Made by a program: the position numbers and the translations under genes. Source: CAVPFA01 sp963703655 (GTDB lineage: Bacteria > Actinomycetota > Acidimicrobiia > Acidimicrobiales > Bog-793). Taken from it: a stretch of 64,000 nucleotides of DNA. Numbering within the stretch: the first letter of the stretch is position 1; each line of letters opens with the position of its first letter. The notes beneath the pieces were generated by a model, which had not been told where the DNA came from, did not search any database, and was given only the letters and a program-made list of their open reading frames with translations. Location of the stretch: assembly GCA_963703655.1 (NCBI GenBank), contig CAVPFA010000003.1:1178001-1242000 (forward strand), written 5' to 3'. Of this stretch, positions 28,157 to 38,538 are shown piece by piece.

Positions 28157-29923
28157 TTAGGAACCCGCCAGAACCTGGCTGCGCGCCGCCACTTCCTCGC
28201 GGAGGGTTTGGAGCAACCGGTTGGCGTCGAGTCGCGCTTCGGTCACGCCCGATACTGGCAGGGGTGGCGTCACGACCTCGAAGTAGGCCTTCAGCTTCGG
28301 TTCGGTGCCGCTCGGCCGAAACACGACGCGCGCGCGTTGACCGATACGGAGAACAAGCGCGTCGGTGGCGGGCAGGTCCCGGGTCCCTTTGGACATGTCC
28401 ACGACCTCGGTGACAGCGAGGCCGGCCAGAGACTCGGGCGGTTGCGCGCGCCAGCCTTCCACGACCTCGGCAATCTGGGCCTGCGCAGCCGGGCCCTCGA
28501 GGCGCAGCGACCACTGCGCGGTCGCGTGTACCCCGAAACTGGCTGCGAGCTCGTCGAGCCGGCCGATCACCGACGCACGTTGTGACTTGGCACGTGCCGC
28601 AAGCTCCGCCGCGACCAGCGCTGCGGACAGGCCGTCCTTGTCGGCGACGACATCGCCGATCTCATAGCCCAGAGCCTCCTCGTAGCCGAACACGAAACGA
28701 TGCCCCGGACGGCGCAGCGCCGCTCTCGCGATCCACTTGAATCCCGTGAGCGTCTCGACATAGGCCACTCCGGCGGCTTCGGCCATCTTGGAAAGCATCG
28801 ACGACGAGACGATCGACGTAGCCACGAGCCGGTCACCGCCGCTGGTCGCGCCGAGAACGTGATCGGCGAGAAGCACGCCGACCTCGTCGCCTGTCAGAAC
28901 TCGCCACGCCCCGCTCGCCTCGTCAGGCACGGCGACCGCGAGGCGGTCGGCGTCGGGATCGTTGGCGAGGACGACGTCGGCATGGAGCCGCATCGCGTCG
29001 GCGAGCGCGAGATCGAGCGCACCGGGCTCCTCGGGGTTGGGAAAGGCCACCGTGGGGAAGTCAGGATCGGGCGCGGCCTGGGCGGCAACGACCGAGACCC
29101 GCTCGAAGCCGGCCTGGTCGAACAGAGCAGGCAGAACCCGACCGCCGACTCCGTGCATCGGCGTGTACACGATCTTGAGGTGCCGTGGGCCCGAAACGTC
29201 AAGGAAACTGAACACCGCGCGCCGGTAAGCCCCGATCAGCTCCGCCTCGTCCACGGCCTCGGCGCCCTCGCCGGCGGCCCCGATCTGCAACGAGGTGGCG
29301 GCTCCGGCCGCCTCGGCGATGATGGCGTCCTCGGGCGGGATCACCTGTGCTCCGTCGGCCATGTAGACCTTGTAGCCGTTGTCCGAGGCCGGGTTGTGGC
29401 TCGCGGTGATCATCACCCCGGCGGCCGCGCCGAAGTGCTTGACGGCAAAGGCCGTGAGCGGCGTGGGAAGCGGGCCGGGAAGCATCCGGACCCGCAACCC
29501 GGCGGCGGAGGCGACCGCGGCGACGTCGGCGGCGAACTCGTCCGATCGGTGCCTGGCGTCGCGCCCGACGACGATCCCACGCCGCGCCGCGTCGGGGCCC
29601 TGATCGAGCACCCACCGCGCCAGGCCCGCCGTCGTCCGGCGTACGACCAACCGGTTCATCCTTGCGGGGCCGGCGCCGATCTGGCCGCGGAGCCCGGCGG
29701 TCCCGAAGCTCAACGGGTCCTGAAAGAGGGCGTGCAGCGCCTCGACGTCGCCACCCTCGAGGAGCTCAGTGAGCTCCGCCCTGGTCGAGGGGTCGGGGTC
29801 GGCAGCCAACCACTCCTCCGCCTCGGCGGCGAGGTCGGCTGGGATGGGCCCGTGCCTAGCTCGCCCCGCCGGCCCGGCGTGCTCAGCCGGCCCGGAGGGC
29901 CCCGCCGGCCCTGCGCCCGTCAC
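28157..29923 (-). CDS. phospho-sugar mutase (PGM/PMM family; probable phosphopentomutase)
   Basis: A 588-residue alpha-D-phosphohexomutase family enzyme. The phosphoserine loop is MITASHNPASDNGYK (Ser175), the metal loop is NDPDADRLAV, and the sugar-phosphate loop FRPSGTEPKLK lies near the C-terminus. The first 25 residues are a Gly/Pro/Ala run with no fold. Relatives are annotated phosphomannomutase. Its position after the purine nucleoside phosphorylase gene (GTGA overlap) and in line with deoC makes conversion of (deoxy)ribose-1-phosphate to the 5-phosphate the likely reaction, which is inference from context. No deoB-type phosphopentomutase is in the window. Confidence 0.88.
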   Translation of the reverse strand: MTGAGPAGPSGPAEHAGPAGRARHGPIPADLAAEAEEWLAADPDPSTRAELTELLEGGDVEALHALFQDPLSFGTAGLRGQIGAGPARMNRLVVRRTTAGLARWVLDQGPDAARRGIVVGRDARHRSDEFAADVAAVASAAGLRVRMLPGPLPTPLTAFAVKHFGAAAGVMITASHNPASDNGYKVYMADGAQVIPPEDAIIAEAAGAATSLQIGAAGEGAEAVDEAELIGAYRRAVFSFLDVSGPRHLKIVYTPMHGVGGRVLPALFDQAGFERVSVVAAQAAPDPDFPTVAFPNPEEPGALDLALADAMRLHADVVLANDPDADRLAVAVPDEASGAWRVLTGDEVGVLLADHVLGATSGGDRLVATSIVSSSMLSKMAEAAGVAYVETLTGFKWIARAALRRPGHRFVFGYEEALGYEIGDVVADKDGLSAALVAAELAARAKSQRASVIGRLDELAASFGVHATAQWSLRLEGPAAQAQIAEVVEGWRAQPPESLAGLAVTEVVDMSKGTRDLPATDALVLRIGQRARVVFRPSGTEPKLKAYFEVVTPPLPVSGVTEARLDANRLLQTLREEVAARSQVLAGS

Positions 29924-30735
29924 AACCGCGACAGCACGCCCGAGAGGAGCTCGGTCAGCAGCGGTGCTGCCGCTTCGCCGGCCGCCAGCACCTCGGCGTG
30001 GTCGAGCGGCGTCGGGCTCACGCCGGCCGCCAGATTGGTGACGAGCGAAATGCCGAGAACCGACGCCCCGAGGTGATGGGCGGCGATCGCCTCGAGAGCA
30101 GTCGACATCCCCACCAGGTCAGCGCCCGCTCGACGCAGCATCTCGATCTCGGCAGGCGTCTCGTAGTGCGGACCACGAAGGGCCGCGTAGACGCCCTCTC
30201 GAAGCTCGGGGTCGACCTTCCTCGCGCTCGCGCGCAGCTCGGCGGGGTACAGCGCCGTGAGGTCGACGAAACGTCCCGGATACCCGGCCGGGGGCGGCGC
30301 CCCGCTCAGAGGCGACGCGCCGGTCAAGTTGAGGTGGTCGCGGATCAGTACGGCCTGGCCGGGCCTCATCGCGGGATCGAGGCCGCCGGCGGCGTTCGTC
30401 AAGATGACGACGCGAGCGCCTGCGATCACGGCGGTGCGAACCGGGTGCACCACCTCGGCCGGCGAGCGTCCCTCGTAGAGATGCGTGCGACCGATCAACA
30501 GCAGGACCCGGTGGGCGCCGGCGCGCACCGAGCGGAGCTTGCCTTCGTGGCCGGCGACAGTCGGTGCGCTGAATCCGGCCATGCCGGCGGTGGTCCTCTC
30601 GGCCTCGGCGGCCCCGAGGCCGTCGGCGACCGCCTGCCAACCTGACCCGAGCACGATCGCCACGTCGTGTGGCGGAGGGCCCGCCCAGCGGGCTAGCTCA
30701 CCGGCAGCCTCGGCCGCGATCTCGAAGGGGTCCAC
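29920..30735 (-). CDS. purine-nucleoside phosphorylase (trimeric type)
   Basis: A 271-residue enzyme splitting inosine and guanosine nucleosides to base and ribose-1-phosphate. Motifs of the trimeric class are intact: VLGSGW, VAGHEGKLRS, LIGRTHLYEG, LTNAAGGLDP, GPHYETPAE and VGMSTALEAIAA. The GTG at 30735 (VDPFEIAAEAAGELARW) is chosen because the same frame upstream overlaps the aldehyde dehydrogenase gene with non-family sequence. It overlaps the mutase gene by four bases. Confidence 0.92.
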   Translation of the reverse strand: MDPFEIAAEAAGELARWAGPPPHDVAIVLGSGWQAVADGLGAAEAERTTAGMAGFSAPTVAGHEGKLRSVRAGAHRVLLLIGRTHLYEGRSPAEVVHPVRTAVIAGARVVILTNAAGGLDPAMRPGQAVLIRDHLNLTGASPLSGAPPPAGYPGRFVDLTALYPAELRASARKVDPELREGVYAALRGPHYETPAEIEMLRRAGADLVGMSTALEAIAAHHLGASVLGISLVTNLAAGVSPTPLDHAEVLAAGEAAAPLLTELLSGVLSRL

Positions 30736-30745
30736 TGGGTGCCGC

Positions 30746-31615
30746 TCAGATGCCGACCGGGTGCCACACGGTCTTCGTCTCGAGGAAGGCGAGCATCCGT
30801 CGCGGGGTGGGCGCCGCGGTCCAGTCAGGCTCTGGGCTCTCGGGGCGCAAGACACGTTTCACGTTCGTCGCGCCCGCCCGCTCGAGCTCGACGGCAAGGT
30901 CGTCGGGCGCGCCCGCCAGGTCGAGCGCGTCGACGTCGCGATGCGCGGCGAGAACCGGTGCGAGCTCCGCAATCCTGCCGGTGAGGAGATTCACGACGCC
31001 GCCGGGCAGATCCGAGGTGGCCAGCACCTCGGTGAGGGTGACCGCCGGCAGAGGCCGTTGCTCGCTCGCGATGACGACGGCCGTGTTGCCCGTCACGATG
31101 ACGGGTGCAAGGACGCTCACGAGCCCGAGGAGGGAGGACAAAGCGGGCGCGATCACTCCCACGACTCCTGTGGGTTCGGGGACACTGAAGTTGAAGAAGG
31201 GACCGGCGACAGGGTTGGAGGAGCCGGCGACCTGCGCCAGCTTGTCGGACCATCCGGCGTACCAGACCACGCGGTCGATGGCGGCGTCGGTACTCGCCGC
31301 GGCGATCTCCTCACCCTTTCCCTCGGCCGCGTCAATCTCCTCGATGAACTGGGACCGCCGGCCGTCCAGCATCTCCGCGATCCGGTAGAGGACCTGACCC
31401 CGGTTGTACGCGGTCGCGGCTGACCAGCCGGGCTGGGCCTTGCGGGCGGCCACGACGGCGTCGCGCACGTCTTTCCTGGAACCGAGGGCGGCGTTGGCCA
31501 AGAAGGCGGCGTCCGCTGACGACACGGGGTACGACCGACCGGACTCCGAACGCGGGAACGCCCCCCCGATGTAGAGCTTGTACGTCTTGCGCACCGCCAC
31601 TCGCTCCTCAGACAT
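30746..31615 (-). CDS. truncated aldehyde dehydrogenase-family protein
   Basis: A 289-residue protein related to the N-terminal, NAD-binding half of aldehyde dehydrogenases (KLYIGGAFPRSESG, VVAARKAQPGW, ATAYNRGQVLYRIAEML, EPTGVVGVIAP). It stops before the catalytic part: neither the catalytic cysteine nor the usual LELGGK glutamate is present, and the family length of about 480 is not reached. The reading frame is clean with a proper stop, and it overlaps the full-length dehydrogenase gene by eight bases. It may be a non-catalytic partner or scaffold subunit. Confidence 0.82.
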   Translation of the reverse strand: MSEERVAVRKTYKLYIGGAFPRSESGRSYPVSSADAAFLANAALGSRKDVRDAVVAARKAQPGWSAATAYNRGQVLYRIAEMLDGRRSQFIEEIDAAEGKGEEIAAASTDAAIDRVVWYAGWSDKLAQVAGSSNPVAGPFFNFSVPEPTGVVGVIAPALSSLLGLVSVLAPVIVTGNTAVVIASEQRPLPAVTLTEVLATSDLPGGVVNLLTGRIAELAPVLAAHRDVDALDLAGAPDDLAVELERAGATNVKRVLRPESPEPDWTAAPTPRRMLAFLETKTVWHPVGI

Positions 31616-33041
31616 CGAGGTACGCGGCCAGCCCGTGCCTGCCGCCCTCCCTGCCGAACCCGGACTCCCTGTAGCCCCCGAACGGGCTCGCAGGGTCGAA
31701 CCGGTTGAACGTGTTCGCCCAGACGACGCCGGCCTTCAGCTGCCCGGCCATCCACAGGATGCGACTCCCTTTCTCGGTCCAGACGCCGGCCGAGAGCCCG
31801 TAGGTGGTGTTGTTCGCCTTGGCCACCGCCTCCTCGGGAGTCCTGAAGGTGAGGACCGAGAGCACCGGGCCGAAGATCTCTTCGCGCGCGATCCGGTGTG
31901 CCGGAGACACACCCGTGAAGACCGTGGGCGGGAACCAGAAGCCCCGTTCGGGAAGGACGCACGGCGGCGACCAACGCTGGGCCCCCTCGGCTTCGCCGGC
32001 CGCCGAGAGAAGCCGGATCCGCTCGAGCTGCTCGGAAGAGTTGATGGCGCCGATGTCGGTGTTCTTGTCGAGGGGATCACCCAGCCGCAGCGTCTGCAGG
32101 CGGCGCTTGAGCCTTTCGAGAACCGGCTCGGCGACCGATTCCTGCACGAGGAGGCGTGATCCGGCACAGCAGACCTGGCCCTGGTTGAAGAAGATCCCGT
32201 TGACGATGCCCTCGACCGCCTCGTCGAGCGGGGCGTCGTCGAAAACGATGTTCGCGGCCTTGCCTCCGAGCTCGAGCGTCAGCCGCTTGTTCGTGCCGGC
32301 GACGGCCTGCTGGATCTCCTTGCCAACCTTGGTAGAGCCGGTGAACGCGACCTTGTCCACTTCCGGGTGTGCGACCAGCGCCGCACCTGTTCTCCCGTCT
32401 CCGGTGAGGATGTTCACGACGCCGGGCGGTAGGTCGGCCTGCTGGAGGATCTCGGCGAGCAATAGCGCGGACAGGGGCGTCGTCTCGGCAGGTTTGAGCA
32501 CGCACGTGTTCCCGGTCGCGAGCGCCGGGGCGAGCTTCCAGGCGGCCATCAGCAACGGGAAGTTCCACGGGATGACCTGGCCGGCCACGCCGATCGGACG
32601 CGGGTCGGGGCCGTAGCCGGCGTACTCGAGCTTGTCGACCCAGCCCGCGTAGTAGAAGAAATGCGCCGCCGCCAGCGGCACGTCGACGTCGCGAGACTCC
32701 TTGATCGGCTTGCCGTTGTCGAGGCTCTCGAGGACCGCCAGCTCCCGGGCGCGCTCTTGAATGATGCGGGCGACCCTGAAGAGGTACTTCGCCCGTTCGC
32801 TCGGGCGCATCAGGCCCCAGCTGTCCTGCTGGGCCCGGCGGGCGGCCGCGACGGCGCGGTCGACGTCTGCGGGCCCGGCTCCGCTCACCTCGGCAAGGAC
32901 CTCCTCAGTGGCAGGGTTGACCGTCTTGAAGGTGCTGCCGTCGATCGGCTCGACAAAGTCCCCGTCGATGAACAACCCGTAGGACGGGCGCAGGTCGACG
33001 ATCGCCCGCGACTCCACGGCCGGCGCGTACTCCCAGGTCAT
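31608..33041 (-). CDS. aldehyde dehydrogenase (NAD(P)-dependent)
   Basis: A 477-residue complete aldehyde dehydrogenase. Key features: GQVIPWNFPLLMA, FTGSTKVGKEIQ (cofactor), LELGGKAANIVF (general-base Glu) and FFNQGQVCCAGSRLL (catalytic Cys), then EEIFGPVLSV. Between deoC and the nucleoside phosphorylase genes, it most simply oxidises the acetaldehyde released by DeoC to acetate; that substrate is inference. It starts four bases after the deoC stop and its end overlaps the truncated paralogue. Confidence 0.92.
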   Translation of the reverse strand: MTWEYAPAVESRAIVDLRPSYGLFIDGDFVEPIDGSTFKTVNPATEEVLAEVSGAGPADVDRAVAAARRAQQDSWGLMRPSERAKYLFRVARIIQERARELAVLESLDNGKPIKESRDVDVPLAAAHFFYYAGWVDKLEYAGYGPDPRPIGVAGQVIPWNFPLLMAAWKLAPALATGNTCVLKPAETTPLSALLLAEILQQADLPPGVVNILTGDGRTGAALVAHPEVDKVAFTGSTKVGKEIQQAVAGTNKRLTLELGGKAANIVFDDAPLDEAVEGIVNGIFFNQGQVCCAGSRLLVQESVAEPVLERLKRRLQTLRLGDPLDKNTDIGAINSSEQLERIRLLSAAGEAEGAQRWSPPCVLPERGFWFPPTVFTGVSPAHRIAREEIFGPVLSVLTFRTPEEAVAKANNTTYGLSAGVWTEKGSRILWMAGQLKAGVVWANTFNRFDPASPFGGYRESGFGREGGRHGLAAYLDV

Positions 33042-33045
33042 CTGA

Positions 33046-34107
33046 TCACGACAGGCTGTAGTCCTCAGACCCGGCGTAGGCGCCGGTGAGCTGCTTGGAG
33101 CGTTGCATCAACAGGTCGTTCAAGAGGCTGGAGGCCCCGAAGCGGAACCGCGAGGGATCGAGCCAGGCTTCCCCGACCGTCTCGTTCACGACGACGAGGT
33201 ACCTGATGGCGTCCTTGGCGCTGCGGATGCCGCCGGCTACCTTCACCCCGACGAGGGCCCCGCTCAGCTCGGCGAAGTCGCGCACCGCCTCCAGCATCAC
33301 GAGCGCGGCCGGCAGCGTCGCTGCGGGGCTGACCTTGCCCGTCGAGGTCTTGATGAAGTCCGCGCCGCCCAACATCGCAAGGAAACTGGCCCGGCGGACG
33401 TTGTCGTAAGTGACCAGTTCCGCCGTCTCCAGGATGACCTTCAGGTGCACCTGGGCGCACGCCTCTCTCACGGCCCGCACCTCGTCGAGGACCAGGCCGT
33501 AGCGGCCTGCGAGGAACGCTCCCCTGTCGATGACCATGTCGACCTCGTCGGCGCCGCCAACAACCGCGTCGCGCACGTCGGCGAGCTTGACCGCGAGCGA
33601 GGCGCGCCCCGAGGGGAACGCAGTCGCCACCGAGGCCACGGCCACACTCGAACCCGTGAGGGCCGCCTTTGCGACCGGAACCAGGTCGGGGTAGACGCAC
33701 ACGGCCGCGACCGAGGGAACGGCCGGGTCGGTCGGGTCGGGCTGGCGTGCCTTTGCACACAGGCTCTCGACCTTGCCCGGCGTGTCGGCTCCCTCGAGAG
33801 TCGTGAGGTCCACCATGCGAATCGCCATGTCAAGGGCCCAGAGCTTGGCGGAGGTCTTGATCGAGCGCGTCGAGAGCGAGGCCGCCCTCGCCTCGGCACC
33901 GACTTGGTCGACGCCGGGCAAGCCGTGCAGGAAACGGCGAAGCTCTGCATCCGATCGAGCCACTTCGGTGAGAGGTCCTCCGGATGCGAAGCTGCCCGAT
34001 GCGAATGCGCCCGGGGCCGCCCGGCTCGCCTGCTCGACGGCGAGATTGGCGGGCGCGTCCGAGGTGCCCGTCGTGCCCGGCACGGTTGTCACGGCCTCGC
34101 TGCCCAT
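33046..34107 (-). CDS. deoC: deoxyribose-phosphate aldolase
   Basis: A 353-residue class I aldolase that cleaves 2-deoxyribose-5-phosphate to glyceraldehyde-3-phosphate and acetaldehyde. The Schiff-base lysine is in ADFIKTSTGK and the second active-site lysine in GVKVAGGIRS. It is longer than the common 220-250-residue form because of an N-terminal extension (about 85 residues, the first 50 Ala/Gly/Ser-rich), as in an actinobacterial subgroup. It is the first gene of the deoC-aldehyde dehydrogenase-phosphorylase-mutase unit. Confidence 0.92.
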   Translation of the reverse strand: MGSEAVTTVPGTTGTSDAPANLAVEQASRAAPGAFASGSFASGGPLTEVARSDAELRRFLHGLPGVDQVGAEARAASLSTRSIKTSAKLWALDMAIRMVDLTTLEGADTPGKVESLCAKARQPDPTDPAVPSVAAVCVYPDLVPVAKAALTGSSVAVASVATAFPSGRASLAVKLADVRDAVVGGADEVDMVIDRGAFLAGRYGLVLDEVRAVREACAQVHLKVILETAELVTYDNVRRASFLAMLGGADFIKTSTGKVSPAATLPAALVMLEAVRDFAELSGALVGVKVAGGIRSAKDAIRYLVVVNETVGEAWLDPSRFRFGASSLLNDLLMQRSKQLTGAYAGSEDYSLS

Positions 34108-34233
34108 TCGCTCACCCCTCGGCGGGTGCCGGAACGCTCCGTCGACGGCCGGCCACGAGCGATGCTACCGGGCGCCTTTGCCCGACGGGACGGGGCGAAT
34201 GCAGATGGCCGGCGCGCTCGATGGCGTCAGGCG

Positions 34234-35232
34234 TCACCGGAAGCTCGGGATGATCTCGTTCCCGTAGGCCTCGAGGGTCGCCTCGAGCTCGTCGTGCATC
34301 AGGTAGATCGCGAACTGGTCCACGCCGATGGACTCGAGCTCGGCCATGCGCTCGACGTGGGCCGAGACCGGGCCGAGAACGCAGAAACGGTCGATGACGT
34401 CGTCAGGGACGAAGTCCGTCGAGGGGTTCCCGGCCTTCCCGTGGTGGCGGTAGTCGTACTGCTGGCGGCTCGCGATGTAGTCCGTCAGCGCTTGCGGCAC
34501 CGCTCCCGAGCGCGCCCCGTAGCGCTCCACGAGGTCGGCCACGTGGTTGCCGACCATCCCCCCGAACCACCGCACCTGGTCGCGCTGATGATCGAGATCG
34601 TCGCCGACGTAGGCGGGCGCAGCCACGCAGACCGTGAACGGGTCGGCCGCCCGCTCGCCGGCCGCTCTGGCCTCTGCGGCCAGCCGCACCGACCACTCGA
34701 TGAGGTACGGGTCGCCGAGCTGCAGGATCAAGCCGTCGGTCTCCGCGCCCGCAAGCTCGAGCGCCCTCGGCCCGTACGCGGCCATGAGAATGTCGAGCGA
34801 GCCGTCGCGAACCCACGGAATCTCGATCGCACCGCCCCGATAGGTGACCGTGCGCCCCTCCGCAAGACCTTTGATCACGCGCATCGCCTCGGCAAGGGTC
34901 GAGAGCTTCGCCGGGCTGCCTCCGACAACCCGAACCGACGAGTCTCCCCGGCCGATCCCGCAAACGGTCCTGTTCCCGAACATCTCGTTCAACGTCGCGA
35001 AACACGACGCCGTGACCGTCCAATCTCTCGACAGTGGATTGGTCACCATCGTGCCGACCTTGATGGTCTCTGTGTTGGCAAGGATCTGCGAGTAGACGAC
35101 GAACGGCTCCTCCCACAAGACGTGAGAGTCGAACGTCCACACGTAGCTGAACCCAGCTGCCTCCGCGGCCCGGGCGAGCTCCACCACTCGCGATGCGGGC
35201 GGATCGGTCTGGAATACTGCGCCGAATTCCAT
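34234..35232 (-). CDS. LLM-class flavin/F420-dependent oxidoreductase, hydantoinase-linked
   Basis: A 332-residue luciferase-like TIM-barrel protein (MEFGAVFQTDPPASRVVELA, GIGRGDSSVRVVGG, ILMAAYGPRALELAG). As I recall, this matches an actinobacterial subfamily noted as a hydantoinase neighbour. The cofactor may be F420 or FMN; the sequence alone does not decide. It is the third gene of the pyrimidine-degradation trio, with GAGGT five bases before the ATG. It could be a reductase for the uracil/thymine step that is otherwise missing here, which is speculative. Confidence 0.82.
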   Translation of the reverse strand: MEFGAVFQTDPPASRVVELARAAEAAGFSYVWTFDSHVLWEEPFVVYSQILANTETIKVGTMVTNPLSRDWTVTASCFATLNEMFGNRTVCGIGRGDSSVRVVGGSPAKLSTLAEAMRVIKGLAEGRTVTYRGGAIEIPWVRDGSLDILMAAYGPRALELAGAETDGLILQLGDPYLIEWSVRLAAEARAAGERAADPFTVCVAAPAYVGDDLDHQRDQVRWFGGMVGNHVADLVERYGARSGAVPQALTDYIASRQQYDYRHHGKAGNPSTDFVPDDVIDRFCVLGPVSAHVERMAELESIGVDQFAIYLMHDELEATLEAYGNEIIPSFR

Positions 35233-35239
35233 GAGAACC

Positions 35240-36642
<1,403 letters not shown>

Positions 36643-36646
<4 letters not shown>

Positions 36647-37485
36647 GGCGCCACCAGGTCGCCGTACGCCTCCGGCCTCCGGTCCCGGTAGAACGCCCAC
36701 GTCCTGCGCACCTCCTCGATCATCGACATGTCGAGATCGCGCACGATCAATTCGCTGCCGCTGTCGGATGCAGGCTCACCGACGAGCTTGCCGCGCGGGT
36801 CGACGACGTATGACGTCCCGTAGAAGTCGTCGTCTCCGAGCGGCTCCACGCCGACCCGGTTGATCGCGGCGACGAAGTACTGGTTCGCGACCGCGGCCGC
36901 GGGCTGCTCGAGCTGCCACAGGTACTGCGAGAGGCTGCGGCTCGTGGCCGACGGATTGAATACGACGCGCGCTCCGTTCAGGCCGAGCGCCCGCCAGCCC
37001 TCTGGAAAGTGCCGGTCGTAGCAGATATAGACCCCGACAGGGCCGATCGCCGTTTGGAATACCGGGAAGCCCAGGTTGCCCGGTCGAAAGTAGAACTTCT
37101 CCCAGAAGCCGTGCACCTGGGGGATGTGGTGCTTACGGTACTTGCCGAGATACCGGCCGTCGGCGTCGACGACGAAGGCCGTGTTGTAGAGCAGGCCCGG
37201 CTGCTCCTGCTCGTAAACAGGCACGACGAGCACCATTCCCAGCTCGCGCGCCAGCTCGCACATCCGTTCGACCGTCGGGCCCCCGGGCACGGCCTCCGCG
37301 TACGAGAAGTACGCGGTGTCCTGCACCTGGCAGAAGTACGGGCCGTAGAAGAGCTCCTGGAAGCACAGAACCTGTGCACCCTGAGCGGCGGCCTCGCGAA
37401 CCCACTTGATGCTCGCCTCTATCATCGATTCCTTGTCGCCCGTCCATTCGGACTGGACAAGTGCGGTACGCACCACTTCTGGCAT
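36643..37485 (-). CDS. beta-ureidopropionase / N-carbamoyl amidohydrolase (nitrilase superfamily)
   Basis: A 280-residue nitrilase-fold amidase with the Glu-Lys-Cys triad: Glu44 (CFQELFYG), Lys118 (YRKHHIPQ) and Cys155 (VYICYDRHFPE). It most resembles beta-ureidopropionases, with the RxxCYDRHFPEGWR pattern. It would hydrolyse N-carbamoyl-beta-alanine to beta-alanine, CO2 and ammonia, completing reductive pyrimidine degradation with the next gene. ATG 37485 is preferred over a GTG at 37491. The alternative reading is N-carbamoylputrescine amidase, less likely in this neighbourhood. Confidence 0.9.
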
Positions 37486-37554
37486 CGGCACCTCGCTCGG
37501 TCGCTGTTGACGCCTACCGTAGCCCCGCCGGATTCTCGTTTCTGTGGGAGGCGT

Positions 37555-38517
37555 CTAGGGCGACTCGTCCGGCTCCGCCCGAATGCGCGACCGAAGGGCC
37601 AGCAACCAGGCGTCCGCCTCCGCCCGTGCAGCCGCGATCTTCTCCCGGCGCTCGGGGCCGTGCTCGCCGAACGCGGGGTAGGAGCCCAGGAATTTCACAG
37701 CAGCAAGATCCATGTGCAGTTCCTTCAGGCAGTCGCCGACGACCTCGTCGCTCAGGTGACCCTCGAGCTCGATGACAAAGCAGTAGTCGCCGAGACCGAG
37801 CTTGGTCGGGCGCGACTCGATCTTGGTGAGGTTGATGTTCCGGGCGGCGAATTGCCCGAGGATCTCGTGCAGGCTGCCGGGGCGGTCGGCTTCCTGAAAG
37901 CAGACGAGGCTCGTGCGGTCGTGACCCGTCGGCGGCGGCAGGACGCCGCGCGCGACCAGCACGAAACGGGTCTGGTTGTCCGCATGGTCCTCCACCTGCT
38001 CGGCCACCGCCTCGAGCCCGTACAGGCGCCCAGCCAACGCCGGTGCGATCGCGGCGGTCCCGTCCGGCCCGGCCTCGCCGACCAGCCTGGCCGCCTCTGC
38101 CGTGGACGTGGCAGGCACCAGCTCAGCGCCCCGCAGGCGATCCTGCAGGAACCGCCTGCACTGGGCGAGCGCGACCGGTATCGACACGACTCGCCGGATG
38201 CCGGCGAGCTCGGTCCCCGCAGGCGCCAGGAGATGGAGGTGGACGTCCAGCACGCACTCCAGCTGAATGTAGAGCTCGACGTCGAAGACGAGATGATCGA
38301 GGGTGGCGCTGACCGTGCCCTCGATCGAGTTCTCGATCGGGACGAAGGCCGCGTCGACCTCCCGACGATTCGCCGCGTCGAGCGCTTCGGCGATCGTCGT
38401 CATCGCGATCGGCTCGGCTCCGGCCAGTTCCGGGATCGACAAGAGCGCCTCCTCGCTGAAGGTGCCCTCCGGCCCGAGGAACGAGATCCGGTGCCAGTCC
38501 TGCGCCAGTGCCGCCAT
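37555..38517 (-). CDS. pheA: prephenate dehydratase
   Basis: A 320-residue enzyme for phenylalanine synthesis (prephenate to phenylpyruvate). The N-terminal catalytic domain begins RISFLGPEGTFSEEAL and includes VPIENSIEGTV and the conserved NQTRFVLVARG near 185. The ACT regulatory domain follows (SLVCFQEADRPGSLHEIL, then KIESRPTK), so feedback inhibition by phenylalanine is expected. The ATG at 38517 is chosen; the frame stays open far upstream but that sequence is antisense to larB. The two starts are divergent, 21 bases apart. Confidence 0.94.
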   Translation of the reverse strand: MAALAQDWHRISFLGPEGTFSEEALLSIPELAGAEPIAMTTIAEALDAANRREVDAAFVPIENSIEGTVSATLDHLVFDVELYIQLECVLDVHLHLLAPAGTELAGIRRVVSIPVALAQCRRFLQDRLRGAELVPATSTAEAARLVGEAGPDGTAAIAPALAGRLYGLEAVAEQVEDHADNQTRFVLVARGVLPPPTGHDRTSLVCFQEADRPGSLHEILGQFAARNINLTKIESRPTKLGLGDYCFVIELEGHLSDEVVGDCLKELHMDLAAVKFLGSYPAFGEHGPERREKIAAARAEADAWLLALRSRIRAEPDESP

Positions 38518-38538
38518 GGGGGCAGGATAGTGATACTC

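Noticed and set aside
37009..38538. A long open frame on the plus strand continuing upstream of larB
   Set aside because: It is antisense to the conserved amidase and pheA genes and has no family features; only the last 253 codons (larB) are real.
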